A stretch of 64,000 nucleotides of DNA from Cryptomeria japonica (GCF_030272615.1 NC_081406.1:213876997-213940996); one strand, 5' to 3'. Shown: positions 49,501 to 61,862, counted from the first letter of the stretch. Translations and numbers: made by a program. The notes: generated by a model from the letters alone, not told the origin.

Positions 49501-50770
49501 AGTTTTATTTCATCTTTCTCCTTGTGAGTATCCCTACATCTTTGTCTCTAATGATCTGCTTCAGATCATGATGTAGTTTTACATACCTAGGAATGACCCT
49601 AGCTAGTTCCACTTGCTTTTCCTCTTCTTCTTCCACTTCATCTTCTTCTTCTCCTACTGCAGCTTCTACCAATATAGAAACACTGAGGTCTTTGTAGTGT
49701 TTGTCACTTGCTTCTTTCTTAACCGGTTCCCAGAAGGCTAAACTTGGTTCATCTTCTGTTTGATTCCTGTCGGTTTCCTTAGACTTCTCAGGGGATTCAT
49801 CAACCTTGACATTGATACTCTCAACAATTTTTTGAGTCCTGTTGTTGTAGCACTTGAGAGCTTTGCTTTTAGTGGAATATCCCAAAAATATTCCTTCATC
49901 ACACTTAGCATCAAACTTGCTCAGATGCTCACCTCTCTTGATATAGCACTTGCTGCCAAATACTTTGAAATAACTTACATTAGGAGTTCTCCTGTTCTAG
50001 TACTCATAGGGGGTTTTTCTTTTACCTTTCTTGATGAGTACCCGGTTCGTAGTATAGACTGCAGTGCTTACCGCTTCTCTCCAAAATGTGTGAGCTACCT
50101 TTCCTTGGATCAACATAGTTCTAGCCGCTTCCACAACAGTTCTGTTATTCCTCTCTGCTATGTCATTGTGCTGTGGTGTCCTTGGGGCAGACAACTGCCT
50201 CTTGATGCCATTCTCTTCATAGTACTTGTTGAATTCATCAGAAGTGAATTCACCTCCCTGATCGGTTCTAAGGCATTTTATTCTTCTGTCAGTCTCCTTC
50301 TCAACCAATGCTCTAAAGGCTTTGAACTTTCCAAACACCTCAGACTTGTCTTTCAAGAATGTGACCCATATCATTCTTGAGTAGTCAACGGTAAGAATCA
50401 TGAAATACCGATCTCCCTGAATACTTCTTGTTTTCATCGGACCACACAAATCGGTGTGCACTAGATCAAGTAAGTTCTCTGCTGAAAAAGACTTACCTTT
50501 GAATGTTGAGGAAGACATCTTCCCAAGTTGACATTCTCTGTACAAAGCATTCTCCAGTTTGTTTAGCAAAGGCAACCCTCTTATTGCCCTGATCTTATTG
50601 GCCTTTACTATATTATCAAAGTTTATATGACAGAGTCTCCTATGCCATATCCAACTGTCATCAAACTTCACCATTAGACACTGAATGATTTGGGCATTCA
50701 GCTGAAACAGGTTTCCTTTGGTCTGTTTACCAGTGGCAATAAGTTCACCACTCTTTCCAATTATTTTGCA
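49501..50770 (-). pseudogene. Copia C integrase and connection
   Basis: Minus-strand: GAG pre-integrase block WIWHRRLCHINF (about 50620-50655), then integrase core VHTDLCGP (about 50440-50465), LRTDQGGEF (about 50255-50285) and IAERNNRTV (about 50125-50150), giving D,D,E, followed by FWREAVSTAVYTTN and LGYSTKSKALKCYN. An acidic Glu-rich linker (about 49620-49660) leads toward RT. A TAG near 50000 and one near 49510 break the frame. It is separated from the protease by element D. Confidence 0.9.
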
Positions 50771-50775
50771 GACCC

Positions 50776-51843
50776 TGTTGGTATTTTGGTATGGTTTTGT
50801 CATTGATGTCAACACCTACTAAAACACTAGCACTTTGGAGATCCAACAACATTCGCCGACAAGCAAGTAACTATTGCACAGTTACTAGTATATGGTTCAC
50901 CGTTAGGATAGAATGATCACCGACACTTGGAATGATATGGAAGACACTTGGTAATATCAAAGACATTGTGTGAACATCTTATCTTAACGAATTAATCATT
51001 GGTATATTCATATTTGCATATTTTCTTTTACTAGCAAATAGGTCCAGGGTTATCTAGGGTTACACTGGCAGGTTTATCTTTTCCAGATCAGCATGGCACG
51101 CTATGGAAATGATTAATTATTGTTGTAAATGTATTAAGCCGACATGTTAAATTGGTTATTGCATCGGATATTCTATTATTTGTAAAATGTTTTTATTGTA
51201 ATATCTTATAGAGCCGACCTACTAAAATTGGTCTTAGGTTATGGTATAAATGTAAGATCTTATTTGTAAGATCAAGTGTGGAATGCAAAAAATAATTGTG
51301 TGAAGGTATATGGGAGATTAAGCAGTGTAATACACACAGACATCATTTGAAGGTGAAGCTAGGTTTTTGTGAAAGCATATCAGCATTACACCGGTATTGA
51401 ATCCAACATATGAAGATGCTACTTTGTGCAGTACATTCTTATTGGATTTAACCATCCAATTGTAGTTAGTGTGACTCCCATTTTGTGATTGAGCAGTGAG
51501 CTTTAGGTTGTTGGCCTTTCTGCATGTGCAGAACCCATTTATGTACACTTACTATCTGTAGCAGTATCATCTGATTGTGGGTAAGGTTTCCCACAATTGT
51601 TTTTTCCCTTACAGGGTTTCCACGTACAAATATTGGTGTCATGTGTTGTGGATGACTTTGTGTTTATGTTTCATGCATTAATCTTTACCAGTATAGCAAT
51701 TAACTGTTAAAACTGTCTACCGACATACTTAACTGGTTTACTGGTCTTAAGCATTAAGTTGGTTAAGTTGTTTTTGGTTTGAATTTATTAGACAACTGAT
51801 TCACCACCCCCCCCCCCCTCTCAGTTGTCTCTGGGACCTAAAA
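50776..51843 (+). repeat. 5' LTR of Copia D
   Basis: TGTTGGTATTTTGG to CCTAAAA (expected CTAACA). U5 hairpin arms GACAACTGA (51791-51799) and TCAGTTGTC (51821-51829) are perfectly paired, with a long C-run in the loop. Confidence 0.95.
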
Positions 51844-51845
51844 AT

Positions 51846-51858
51846 TGGTATTAGAGCC
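51846..51858 (+). promoter_or_regulatory. Primer binding site of Copia D
   Basis: TGGTATTAGAGCC, two bases after the LTR, is a methionine-tRNA-type site with one change (C to T) from the usual TGGTATCAGAGCC. Confidence 0.9.
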
Positions 51859-51899
51859 AAGTCCTCTTTTGCAGAAGTTTAACAACTTGAGGAGATCCA

Positions 51900-54339
51900 A
51901 TGTCTACTAATTATTTCAGGAAGGACAGTCCTAAACTTGATGGAACCAACCATGGCATATGGAAGATCAGAATGGAGACACATCTAAATTGCATTGGAAA
52001 AGACATCTGGGAAGTTACAAAGAAGGGTTATACTACTGTTGTACCTAGTCAGCCCAGTCCAACTAACTTGACAAAAGATGAGGAAAATGATTTCAAAGGA
52101 GGAGAAGCACTTTTGAGCGTATTATAAGATTAACAAATCAAGGGACTATCAGATAGGTCTACTGCTAAAGCTATTTGGAATCATTTGGAAACACTGAATG
52201 AAGGAGATTCCACAGTCAAAATTGCAAAACTTGAAAGCTTCCGGTTAAGGTATGAACATCTGAAAATGGAAGAAGATGAAAGGATTTCTGCTTTTATGGA
52301 AAGAGTAAATGAAATTGTTTTGGGTATTAAATGTTGTGGAGGAACCTTAAGTGAGGATGAAATTGTTTCAAAAATTTTAAGAGGATTGCCACCGGCATAT
52401 AAAATGAAGGTTACTGCTATAAATGAGTTGAGAACAATGCCTAATACATCAGTAACTAGGGATACATTGATTGGGAAACTTTCAGCTTTTGAAATTGAAG
52501 AATTTGGTCCTGTTGCTACTATTAAGATAGATTTAGCCTTTAAAGCATCAACATCATCTGCTCCATCATTTGACAAATATGATTGGAAAGCCTTTTATGC
52601 AAGAGAACTTGAAGAAAGCAGGGAAGAAAATGAAGAAATTGAAGAACTTGAAGCACTATTTGCAAGGAAAATGCCTAAAGGTCCAGTTGGAAGTAAGTAT
52701 GAAGGTAAAGCACCCTTTAAATGTTTTAACTGCAATAAGATTGGTCATATGAATTCGAGATGCCCTGATAGACATGCTAGACTAAGAGAAGAAGCTAGAA
52801 GAGCATACAAGCCTAATCCTGAATATCAGAGATACAGATTTAAGAAGAACAAAGACAAATCTTGTTACATTGCTAATGAAGGTGTTACTGATGATTCTGA
52901 TGAGGATCTGACAGACAATGGATGGGTTTTTGTTGCTATAACAAAAGATCAACTGGCACCTACTACTCAACCGGTAGAACAAGCCCTAGCAGCTAAAGTT
53001 GAAGTAAAGGATGAATGGATAATTGACTCAGGATGCTCACATCATATGACAGGAGACAAAGGTAAATTCTTGAACTTTCAAGAATACAATGGAGGTTTAG
53101 TAAGATTTGGAGATGACAAAGCTTGTTCAATCAAAGGTAAGGGTAAAATATCTCTTGATGATAAGCATAACACTGACAATGTTTACTATGTTGAAGGATT
53201 AAAGCATAATCTTTTAAGTGTTGGTCAATTAGTTGAGAAAGGATTTCAGTTACAATTTAAAAATGGAAAATGCAAAATCATGAATAGAACTAGTTTGGAA
53301 ATTGCAACCGGTAATCAGACTAGAGGTAATATCTTTCATTTGAATAACAGTGAAAAGACATGCTTAATTGCACATATAGATGAAAGTTGGTTATGGCATA
53401 AGAGACTTTGTCATGTAAACTTTGATTGCATGGTGAAGATCAGTACTACTAAGGCAGTTAGAGATTTACCTAAAATTGTCAAACCTCAGAATACAATATG
53501 TAAGGAATGTCAATTTGGAAAACAAGTTAGAGCTAGTTTCAAAAGTATTCCAGAAAAATCCAATAATGCTCTTGACTTGATTCACACTGATTTATGTGGT
53601 CCAGATAGAACTAAAAGCTTACAAGGTGATATATATTTCATGCTAATCATTGATGACTATTCTACAATGTGTTGGGTTACTTTTCTCAGAGAAAAATCAG
53701 AAGCACTTGGAAAGTTCAAACTATTCAAAGCAATGGTTGAAAATGAAACCAGTAAGAAAATCAAATGCTTAAGATCAGATCAAGGAGGAGAATTCACATC
53801 TAAGGACTTTAATATATTCTATGAAGTAAATGGAATCAGAAGATAGCTATCAACACCTCGGACACCACAACAGAATGGAGTTGTTGAAAGGAAAAACAAA
53901 ACTGTCTTGGATGCAGCAAGAAGTATGTTATCAGAAGCAAATTTACCACATGTGTATTGGAGAGAAGCAGTCAGCACAACGGTCTATACATTCAACAAAG
54001 TTCACATCAAAGGTGAAACCGGTAAGACCCCTCATGAACTATGGTTTGGTAATAATCCTACTCTTAAGTATTTCAGAATTTTTGGAAGTAAATGTTATAT
54101 CAGAAGAGATGAGTATATTGGCAAATTTGATCCTAGAAGTGATGAAGGAATATTTCTTGGTTATTCATCTAAGAGCAAGGCATATAGATGTTTTAACAAG
54201 AGATTGTAGAAAATTGTTGAGAGTCATACCACACCAGTAGAGACTCAGACAGTTGATGATTGTCATCAACCGACAGAACTATCAGACAAATCTTTTACTC
54301 TGGTCTTTGATGAGGAAGCTACTTCTCAGGGGGAGTAGT
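51900..54339 (+). pseudogene. Copia D gag-protease-integrase polyprotein, RT missing
   Basis: ATG at 51900 opens MSTNYFRKDSPKLDGTNHG, a UBN2-type gag. After stops near 52127-52135 one 553-codon open stretch (52185-53846) carries gag, a zinc knuckle CFNCNKIGHMNSRC (52719-52760), the protease loop WIIDSGCSHHMTG (about 53015-53055), the pre-integrase block WLWHKRLCHVNF (about 53390) and integrase LIHTDLCGP (53578-53604) and LRSDQGGEF (53770-53796). A TAG at 53844 replaces the Gln present in element C. The frame resumes with the catalytic Glu (VVERKNKTV) and FLGYSSKSKAYRCFN to about 54209, ending near 54339. RT and RNase H are absent. Confidence 0.92.
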
Positions 54340-54625
54340 TGGTATATTGAATTGATTGGTATTTTGTATATGAACTTGGTTTTATTATAACTTTGGCATT
54401 TGATGTCAAAGGGGGAGTGATATCTATGGAAAAAAACATTATCTTTTGAGGAACTTTGGATAACACATGTTGCTCCCAGGGGGAGAGATTGTTGTTTGGG
54501 AGAGACTATTACTCTTTGTATTCTGGTTATGATCTTTTTTAGAGATTGTTGGTTTTTGGCATTTCTTTTTTGGCACTTTGATGGTTTTTCCATCTTGTGT
54601 TGCCATCAATGCCAAAGGGGGAGAT
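54325..54625 (+). promoter_or_regulatory. Reiterated polypurine tracts of Copia D
   Basis: Four tracts of the GGGGGAG type occur at about 54328-54336, 54408-54418, 54477-54486 and 54613-54625; the last abuts the 3' LTR. Two of them follow TTTGATGTCAAA or CATCAATGCCAAA. Confidence 0.85.
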
Positions 54626-55685
54626 TGTTGGTATTTTGGTATGATTTTGTCATTGATGTCAACACCTACTAAAACACTAGCACTTTGGAGATCTAGCAGC
54701 ATTCACCGGCAAGCAAGTAACTATTGCACAGTTACTGGTATATGGTTCACCGACAGGATAGAATGATCACCGACACTTGGAATGATATGGAAGACACTTG
54801 GTAATATCGAAGACATCGTGTGGACATCTTATCTTAACAAATTAATCATTGGTATATTCATATTTGCATATTTGCTTTTACCAGCAAATAGGTCCAGGGT
54901 TATCTAAGGTTACATTGACAGGTTTATCTTTTCCAGATCAGCATGGCACACTATGGAAATGATTAATTATTGTTGTAAATGCATTAAGCTGACATGTTCA
55001 ATTGGTTATTGCATCGGATATTGTATTATTTGTAAAATGTTTTTATTGTAATATCTTGTAGAGCTGACCTGCTAAAATTGGTCTTAGGTTATGGTATAAA
55101 TGTAAGATCTTATTTGTAAGATCAAGTGTGGAATGCGAAAAAGAATTGTGTGAAGGTATATGTGAGATTAAGTAGTTCAATAAATGCATACATCATTTGA
55201 AGGTGAAGCTAGGTTTTTGTGAAAGCATATCAACATTACATTGGTACTGAATCCAACATATGAAGATGCTATTTTGTGCAGTACATTCTTATTGGATTTA
55301 GCCATCCAACTGTAGTCAGTGTGACTCCCATTTTGTGATTAAGCAGTGAACTCTAGGTTGTCGGCCTTTCTGCATGTGCATACCCCATTTATGTACACTT
55401 ACTATCTGCAGTAGTATCATCTGATTGTGGGTAAGGTTTCCCACTGTGGTTTTTCCCCTTACAGGGTTTCCATGTACAAATATTGGTGTCATGTGTTGTG
55501 GATGACTTTGTGTTTATGTTTCATGCATTAATCTTTACCGATATAACAATTAACTGTTAAAACTGTCTACCGACATACTTAACTGGTTTACCAGTATTAA
55601 GCATTAAGCTGGTTAAGTTGTTTTTGGTTTGAATTTATTAGACAACTGATTCACCCCCCCTCTCAGTTGTCTCCAGGACCTAACA
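54626..55685 (+). repeat. 3' LTR of Copia D
   Basis: TGTTGGTATTTTGG to CCTAACA. U5 hairpin arms GACAACTGA (55641-55649) and TCAGTTGTC (55663-55671). Confidence 0.95.
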
Positions 55686-55690
55686 GACCC

Positions 55691-56984
55691 CACCTTTGAA
55701 CTCTAGGATATGTCCTTTGTCGTTCAACTAAGCAAAACTCAAAAGGTTGTCCTAAAGGCCTTCCACCTAGTAGACATTATCCGCACTACTCTTTCCATTC
55801 AGTGAGATGGATCCTTTTCCTTTTACCATGCAAGGTGCATCATTGCCAAATCGAACAACACCTCCATCATATTCTTCCAGAGTCAGAAACTTTCTTTGGT
55901 CACCATTCATGTGGTAAGAACACCCACTATCAATGATCCACTTATTAGAGTTGTCAATGCGAGAGACAAGGGCTTTCTAGTTAGACACCTCTTCCTTGAC
56001 AACTAAAAACACTATGTCCTCACTCTCTTCATCCTCAGATTCTTCATCGGTAACACCTTCATTCACTGCAACAAGATAGTTTTGCCTACCTCCTCCTTTA
56101 TACTTTCTAATCCTTTTCAGTTTATCCTTATTGTCATTGTTAGGACAATTAACAGCTATATGTCCTATCTTATTGCAAGAAAAACATTTCAAAGGAAGCT
56201 TACCTCTGTATTTTCCGGTGCCTTTTGGAAGTCTCTTGGTGAGAAGAGATTCAAACTCTATCAGAATCTCCTCATCATCCATATCTCTGCTTGGCCTAGA
56301 TTCATAGCTAGTGCTAACCTCTTTTCCTCTCCTGGTAGGTGTGGAGGAAGTAGATTCTCTGAAGGCTGACTCAGTCTTCTATGTGCTACCATCATAGCCA
56401 TTCAATTCATATGCAGTCAATTTGGCAATAATAGAGTCTAAGGATACCTTTTTTTTGGTGATAGACCTTAGCTCTTGAATAGCGGCAACCCTAATTGCAT
56501 AGATCGGTAATAATAATAATCTCAGAACTTTACTGACAACAGTGGCATCATCAATTGTTCCACCAGTGCTCTTGATATCTCCAACCACTGTCTTGATCCT
56601 TATGCCATATTGCTGAATGGTCTCACCTTCAACCATCCTCATGTCTTCAAATTTTCCTCTGAGGCTTTCTTCCTTAGCTTGCTTGACATGCTCATCACCG
56701 CCATAAATGGTTTCTAGTGTGTCCCATACATCCTTAGGATTGTCCTTATCTTGTACATCAATGAACTCAATATCGGACATGATGCTAATAAGGGCTTCCA
56801 TGACTTGCCCATTTTCTTGAATCTCTCTTTTCTGATCATCAGTCAGGGTGCCAGAAGGGATTACATAGGCATTGTCAACATAGTTTTAGTGTTGAGCACC
56901 CAAACTCTTGATATAAATCTTCATTTTGTCCTTCCATATTTTGAAGTTGTCCCTATTGAACTTAACACCTTCCCTCTTCATCAT
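55691..56984 (-). pseudogene. Copia C gag and protease
   Basis: Minus-strand gag starts near ATG 56984 (MMKREGVKFNRDNFKIWKDK). It contains a UBN2 gag core (DVWDTLETIYGG, QYGIRIKTVVGDIKSTGG), a zinc knuckle CFSCNKIGHIAVNC (56145-56186), an acidic stretch (DEESEDEESED), and the protease loop WIIDSGCSYHMNG (about 55906-55945). It continues to the D insertion at 55690 and on into 50770. One TAG near 55977 and one in the N-terminal part break it. Confidence 0.9.
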
Positions 56985-57040
56985 TAAAGAAGGATCTTTT
57001 GCCTCAAGCGGTTAAGCTTATATCACTGAGGACCTAGAGG

Positions 57041-57053
57041 TGCTTTGATACCA
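57041..57053 (-). promoter_or_regulatory. Primer binding site of Copia C
   Basis: The plus strand TGCTTTGATACCA is the reverse complement of TGGTATCAAAGCA, a variant methionine-tRNA-type site two bases from the 5' LTR. Confidence 0.88.
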
Positions 57054-57055
57054 AT

Positions 57056-58499
57056 TGATGAATAATGATGAACAACTAATACCCTAACTGATACTGAGAG
57101 GGGGGGGGGGGGTGAATCAGTACACACAAAAACTTGCTTCAATATTTTGACACTCTCTGATCACAGATAACTGGTTGCCTATACCACTGTACTTAACCGT
57201 AGAAATATCGGTTAAACAGAAATACTTCAGACAGCTAAACCGGTTAAACAAAAGTACTTTAGACAACATACAACGGATCTCAGATCTAGATAGCTACTTT
57301 ACCAATTTAGTCAAGCATGAGTTGTATCAATAATACCACAACCATTTAGCACTGGATACATATTCAACTTAATCAAAAACTACTCAATCATCACATGAAA
57401 AATACACAACCCATGACACATAGATTTTTCACATGGAAACCCAAATGGGAAAAACCATAGTGGGGATGAATACCCACAAGCTTGTTTTTGAACTCTTTTG
57501 AAGTCCACTCTGTTAGGAGCCTAGTCTGGCTAAAGACTTTACAATAAGGTTCTGTTAGGAACCAATCCTGTTAGGGATCACCCAGTTAAGGGATGGCTAT
57601 AAACCCTATTAAAGGATACCTCGCTAGAGGATTTAAAGAACTCAATGAGCTTGAGTCACCTGGTTAGAGGATTTGCAACAAGCTTGTTAAAGCTACCTGG
57701 TCAAGGGATTTTCTTTATATTGAAATGGCTAGAAGACAATAGATAAAACTCTGATCTGATAACAACACTACTTTGCTAAGGCAGATCCTTTTCAGTCCCT
57801 CTCTTTTGCAATCACACTCTGCAGACTCCTTACTCTGGTTTGCCAAGTATCAAGTCTCCAACACACAAACATAAACACAACTTTTTCCAACACAAACAAT
57901 AACAAACATCATCGACCTTATAGACAACAATTAGGTTGGTAGCATAAACCCTAAGCCCTAAACATTTAGGTTTTCAGTTACAAGCGGTCCGATCCTAACC
58001 GTTAAAATGCATTGCATAGAATAAAACAATCTGAGAAAGATCTCAAGTTATTTTGCATCGTCCAATCTTCACCGCACTTGGAAATCAATAACCCATCACG
58101 CGTTCTTCACACACCGCTAAGAGAAACGCACATTCCCGAGGTAGACATTCAATGCATTCGCTCCTCACGCACAAGATCCTCAAAGAGATTCTTTACATGC
58201 ACATAGCTAACATGACATCTCGATCTCATCCTTATCTCTTAACTAACTCATCACAGAATGTCATCGATTGCACCACACGAGTTAGATCGCCAAACCGGAA
58301 ACCCTCAAGCTGAACTGAGACTACAAACCAGTAGTCAAACTGTGAACTCTGACACTAGTTCACTCCATCCCGGTTGGCTATAGCCGCTTCCAATCTTCAC
58401 ACCGGTTCATACTGGTTCACCTGCTTGAGCACCATATACCGGTTCACTTATTGACATCAATGACAACATACATTATCACCGCTTCATCATATGCCAACA
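57056..58499 (-). repeat. 5' LTR of Copia C (right)
   Basis: The LTR is 1444 bp and closely matches 46164-47618. On the minus strand the U5 hairpin arms are at 57117-57123 and 57091-57097 (GTACTGA / TCAGTAT, one G.U pair). Confidence 0.95.
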
Positions 58500-58504
58500 A
58501 AAAC

Positions 58505-59596
58505 CTCAGGAAATTCAAGATGGAGTGAAATTTTTTAAAAGTTTGCTTGCTCCTCTGCTTAGTAACACACATTCATCATCTAAAGAACAAGAAATATTAT
58601 ATGTTATCCCAAATATCATCTCCCAATGTGACAATGGGGATCTCATGAAACCTTTCACTCTCGAAGAAGTTCGTGGAGTGGTGTTTTCACTTACCCTGGA
58701 TAAAGCCTCGGGCCCTGATGGGTATATGACCCTTTTCTTTCAAAAGTGTTGGGATGTCATAGGTTTTGATTTGTTGGTAGCACTTGAAGAGTCAATAAGA
58801 AGTGCTTCAGTGCTGAAGATGTTCAATGTTACTAATGGATCAATTCTGCCCAAGGTTAGAGTACCAAAAACTTTTGCGGATTTTAGGCCTATCTCCTTGT
58901 GTAATACCATTTATAAAATTCTCACTAAGGCCATTTATAGAAGATTGCAAAAAATCATTCCAAAAATTATATCACTCGAACAAGGGGGCTTTGTCCTTGG
59001 GAGGGAAACTATGGAAGGAGCATTAGTTGCACATGAAGTTCTCTACTCTATCCAAACTACCCAAATGCCATCTTTTATTGCTAAGATTGATGTGATGAAG
59101 ACCTATGATAGGGTAAATTGGAATTTCCTCTTAAAAGTTCTCCACAAGTTTGGATTCTCTGATAAATGGTGTAAATGGATTAGAGCATGTCTTCATCATG
59201 ACAAAAGTGCTTAGTAGATTAATCAAAATTAATAATGAAAAGGGCACTTGGCAGGGTATCCTCATTCCCAATACTTCCATTTCAGTCACACACAAACTCT
59301 TTGTGGATGACACTCTTTTATATGGAAAATCCAATATAGCAGAGGCTAATCAGATTAAGAAAGTTTTGGAATCCTACACATCAGTTTTAGGTCAACAAAT
59401 TAATGCTCAGAAATCAAAGGTGTTTATCTTCAACATAAAACTTGCAATTAGCAGAAAGATCATTAAAATTTTGGGATTCAAACTAGAATATTTACCTTGC
59501 TCGTACCTAGGTATTCCTTTCTTCATGGGAGCTAATAAATCATCTTATTGGGAAAATGTGCTTGAAAGGATTAAATCAAGAATTTTAGCTTGGTGA
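58505..59596 (+). pseudogene. LINE ORF2, reverse transcriptase domain
   Basis: The frame reads FTLEEVRGVVFSLTLDKASG, PDGYMTLFFQKCWDVIG (58690-58760), ADFRPISLCNTIYKI (about 58878-58922), LEQGGFVLGRE, and AKIDVMKTYDRVNW (about 59080-59120; Asp of RT motif A). After a short break it resumes with KLFVDDTLLYG (59290-59320; both catalytic Asp), GQQINAQKSKVF and YLGIPFFMG. The block normally found between them (a RGLRQGDPLSP-type motif) is missing at about 59205, a deletion of perhaps 50 codons. It primes from nicked target DNA. Confidence 0.9.
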
Positions 59597-60680
59597 GTTA
59601 GATGGTTGTCTCTCTCAGGCTGCATCCTCCTTATCAAAACTATTTTGGCCTCCATACCTAATTACTACATCTTTGTCCTTAAGGCTCCAAAATTAGTTGT
59701 CATGAAGATCCAAAAAATTATCAGAAGCCTTTTATGGCAGGGTAATCTTTCACAACAAAAGAAAATTCCATTAATTTCACTCACCAATATGTCACATGGA
59801 AAGGTGGTGGGAGGAGTTGGACTGCATGATCTCACCAAACGGAATAAAGCATTTGGAGGTAAATTGGTATGGAAAATGTACTCCAAGCCTAATGCAAAAT
59901 GGTGTCAAATCATGCAAGCAAAGTATCTAGATTCTTCAAACCCGCTGAGAATCCTCACCATTGCTAATCCCCCAAATGGATCTACAATATGGAACTTTAT
60001 GATGTCCTCTAGAGAGTTGGTAACCATGTATATTTATTGGCAAGTTAATAATGGGGAGTCAATTCATTTCTGGAATGACTCATGGAATGGACACCCTCCA
60101 TTAGCACAATGTCAACATCTGCGAGAAATAATTCCTATTCTCACTCATGTATGGGGTGAGAAACTCATTGACTATATCAATGGAATTGAATTAGATTCAG
60201 GAAAAGCCATCTCGAAAGATTTTTCGCATATTATCATTGATATTAATCAAAAGCAGATGTTACAAAACCTTTTGGATCAGAGGATTGTATTCCTCTCAGA
60301 TAAATCGAATAAAGTTTTTTGTGCTCCTTCCAAACAAGGTGTATTTTTAGTTAAAAATGGATATGCAGCTTTACAACATATGATAGAACAATAGCAAAAC
60401 CAAAGAGCTTTTGAATTCTGTTGGAATAACAAGGTTTTTCCTAAAGCATATTGCTTCTCTTGGTTGGCAATTCAAAACAAAATCTTAACTAGTGGTAGAC
60501 TAGTCAAACTGCAAATTTTGCAACCATTTCTCTGTGTTCTATGTAATAAGGAAAGTGAAACAATTGACCATTTGTTTGTTGAATGTCTATTTGCTCAACA
60601 GTGTTGGTTATTCATGTTGAATAGATTGCAAACTTCATTGCCTCTGCCAAACACAATTTGGGATTTGTTTTAGTCCTAAC
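59597..60680 (+). pseudogene. LINE ORF2, C-terminal region with zf-RVT
   Basis: The frame contains LSLSGCILLIKTILASIPNY, IQKIIRSLLWQG, GGVGLHDLTKRNKAFGGKL and HFWNDSWNG, all usual after RT in plant L1 elements, then the zf-RVT domain (PF13966) with FCWNNKVFPKAYCFSWLAI and CVLCNKESETIDHLFVEC (about 60532-60585; Cys, Cys, His, Cys). A TGA at 59595 and TAGs at 60393 and 60672 interrupt it. Confidence 0.85.
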
Positions 60681-61490
60681 CTACTATGTTTACCTCCTCC
60701 ACCTTTTCTAGTATTTGGCACATCATTCCAACATCAGTCATTTGGTCCATCTGGTGGGAAAGAAATAAAAGAGTTTTTAGGAAAGTGTCTTTGTCTGTTG
60801 ATAAAGTTTTGGAAGTCATTGAGAAATCAGTTTCAGACCTAGTTAATGTTCATGTCCAATCCCATTTTAACATTTCTTCATTATTTTTGTCTTGGGATTC
60901 TTCCATTATCAGGAATTGGAAGCACATTTTGTCACCATATAAATCCAGTTTGTCATCTTATAATAAATTAATTAAGCTTGATAGATCTAACATTTCATGG
61001 CAACCCCCTCATTGAGATTTTGTCAAAATTAACTTCGATGGTTCATCAAGAGGGAACCCAGGTGACTTAGGGGTTGGAGTTTGTATTAGAGATCATATGG
61101 GAAATTTAAAAGAATTCAAATCTTCTATATTGCCTCCAGGAACTAATAATATGGCAGACGTGCAAGCGTTATTGGAAGGATTGATCCTCACAAAGAAATT
61201 GGGTCACCTAAAAGTTCATGTTGAAGGGGACTCTCTAATTATTAATGCTTGCATTCAACTATATTCTCAGACAAGTTTGGTCTCTGCTAGATTCATTCGA
61301 AGCATTTCATATTTCGCACACTTACATGGAAGGTAATAAGATGGTGGATATACTTGCAAACATGGGCTGCAATGGTCTTCAGGTTGAATCGATCAAGGAC
61401 GCTCATGAGTTAAAGGATTTTCTGCGATTAAAAAACATTCTATGGGATGAGATTTTGCGTGTGATGAGACATGGTAACCATAATGTTTAA
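60681..61490 (+). pseudogene. LINE ORF2, RNase H domain
   Basis: A linker (SVIWSIWWERNKRVF) is followed by RNase H: INFDGSSRGNPGDLGVG (about 61027-61075; Asp), ADVQALLEGL (about 61155; the usual Glu of AELxAL is replaced by Gln-context, with Glu nearby), VHVEGDSLIINA (about 61215; Asp) and YMEGNKMVDILANMG (about 61325-61365; Asp). A frameshift lies near 61300. Plant L1 elements often carry such a C-terminal RNase H. The frame ends with TAA at 61490. Confidence 0.85.
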
Positions 61491-61862
61491 TCACTTAAAT
61501 GCCATTTAATTACACTTGCATGAATGATTTCAAACCAAGGTGAATTAATCGCTTAGCATGACTACATGTGTAATATGTCTTAAATTAGTCCCTCACCATC
61601 TTTGCATACATGACTACATCCTTGGTGCGTGTGAGATGTAATCTGATAACACCTCGTTCATGGTTTAGCAAAATTGTCACATGTGAATTCTTGCAAGCAT
61701 GAAGAGTTCATAATTATAATATAGACAAACGAGCTGACTATTAAACATGACTTCCTCCACCTAAAAGGCATTCTTCCCTTGCAAGCTAAACTGGTTTGTG
61801 CATAACACAGGTTTTGAAGAGGGAAAGCATATAGAACACCAGATTAGGGCTCGCCAACTTCA
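61491..61862. other. LINE spacer after ORF2
   Basis: No coding frame or repeat seen; AT-rich transcribed LINE sequence between RNase H and the possible ORF3. Confidence 0.5.

Larger units (their letters stand above)
50771..55690 (+). mobile_element. Ty1/Copia element D, RT-deleted, target duplication GACCC
   Basis: The element proper is 50776-55685, plus strand, flanked by GACCC (50771-50775 and 55686-55690). It has 1068- and 1060-bp LTRs, a primer site, gag, protease and integrase, but the internal region goes from the end of integrase straight to the polypurine tracts with no RT or RNase H. It sits inside Copia C near the protease. LTRs differ only modestly by eye, mostly by transitions, consistent with D being the younger insertion. 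Confidence 0.95.
46159..58504 (-). mobile_element. Ty1/Copia element C, full length, target duplication AAAAC, split by element D
   Basis: The element proper is 46164-58499 on the minus strand, flanked by AAAAC (46159-46163 and 58500-58504). LTRs are 46164-47618 (3') and 57056-58499 (5'). The internal region holds gag, protease, integrase, RT and RNase H in Copia order and is interrupted by D at 50776-55685. It looks like the best-preserved autonomous element here, with both RT aspartates and the integrase triad present, though stops remain. Removing it rejoins LINE ORF2 in frame. Confidence 0.95.

Noticed and set aside
49760-50380. 206-codon plus-strand frame
   Set aside because: It is the antisense shadow of the Copia C integrase, whose motifs read correctly on the minus strand.
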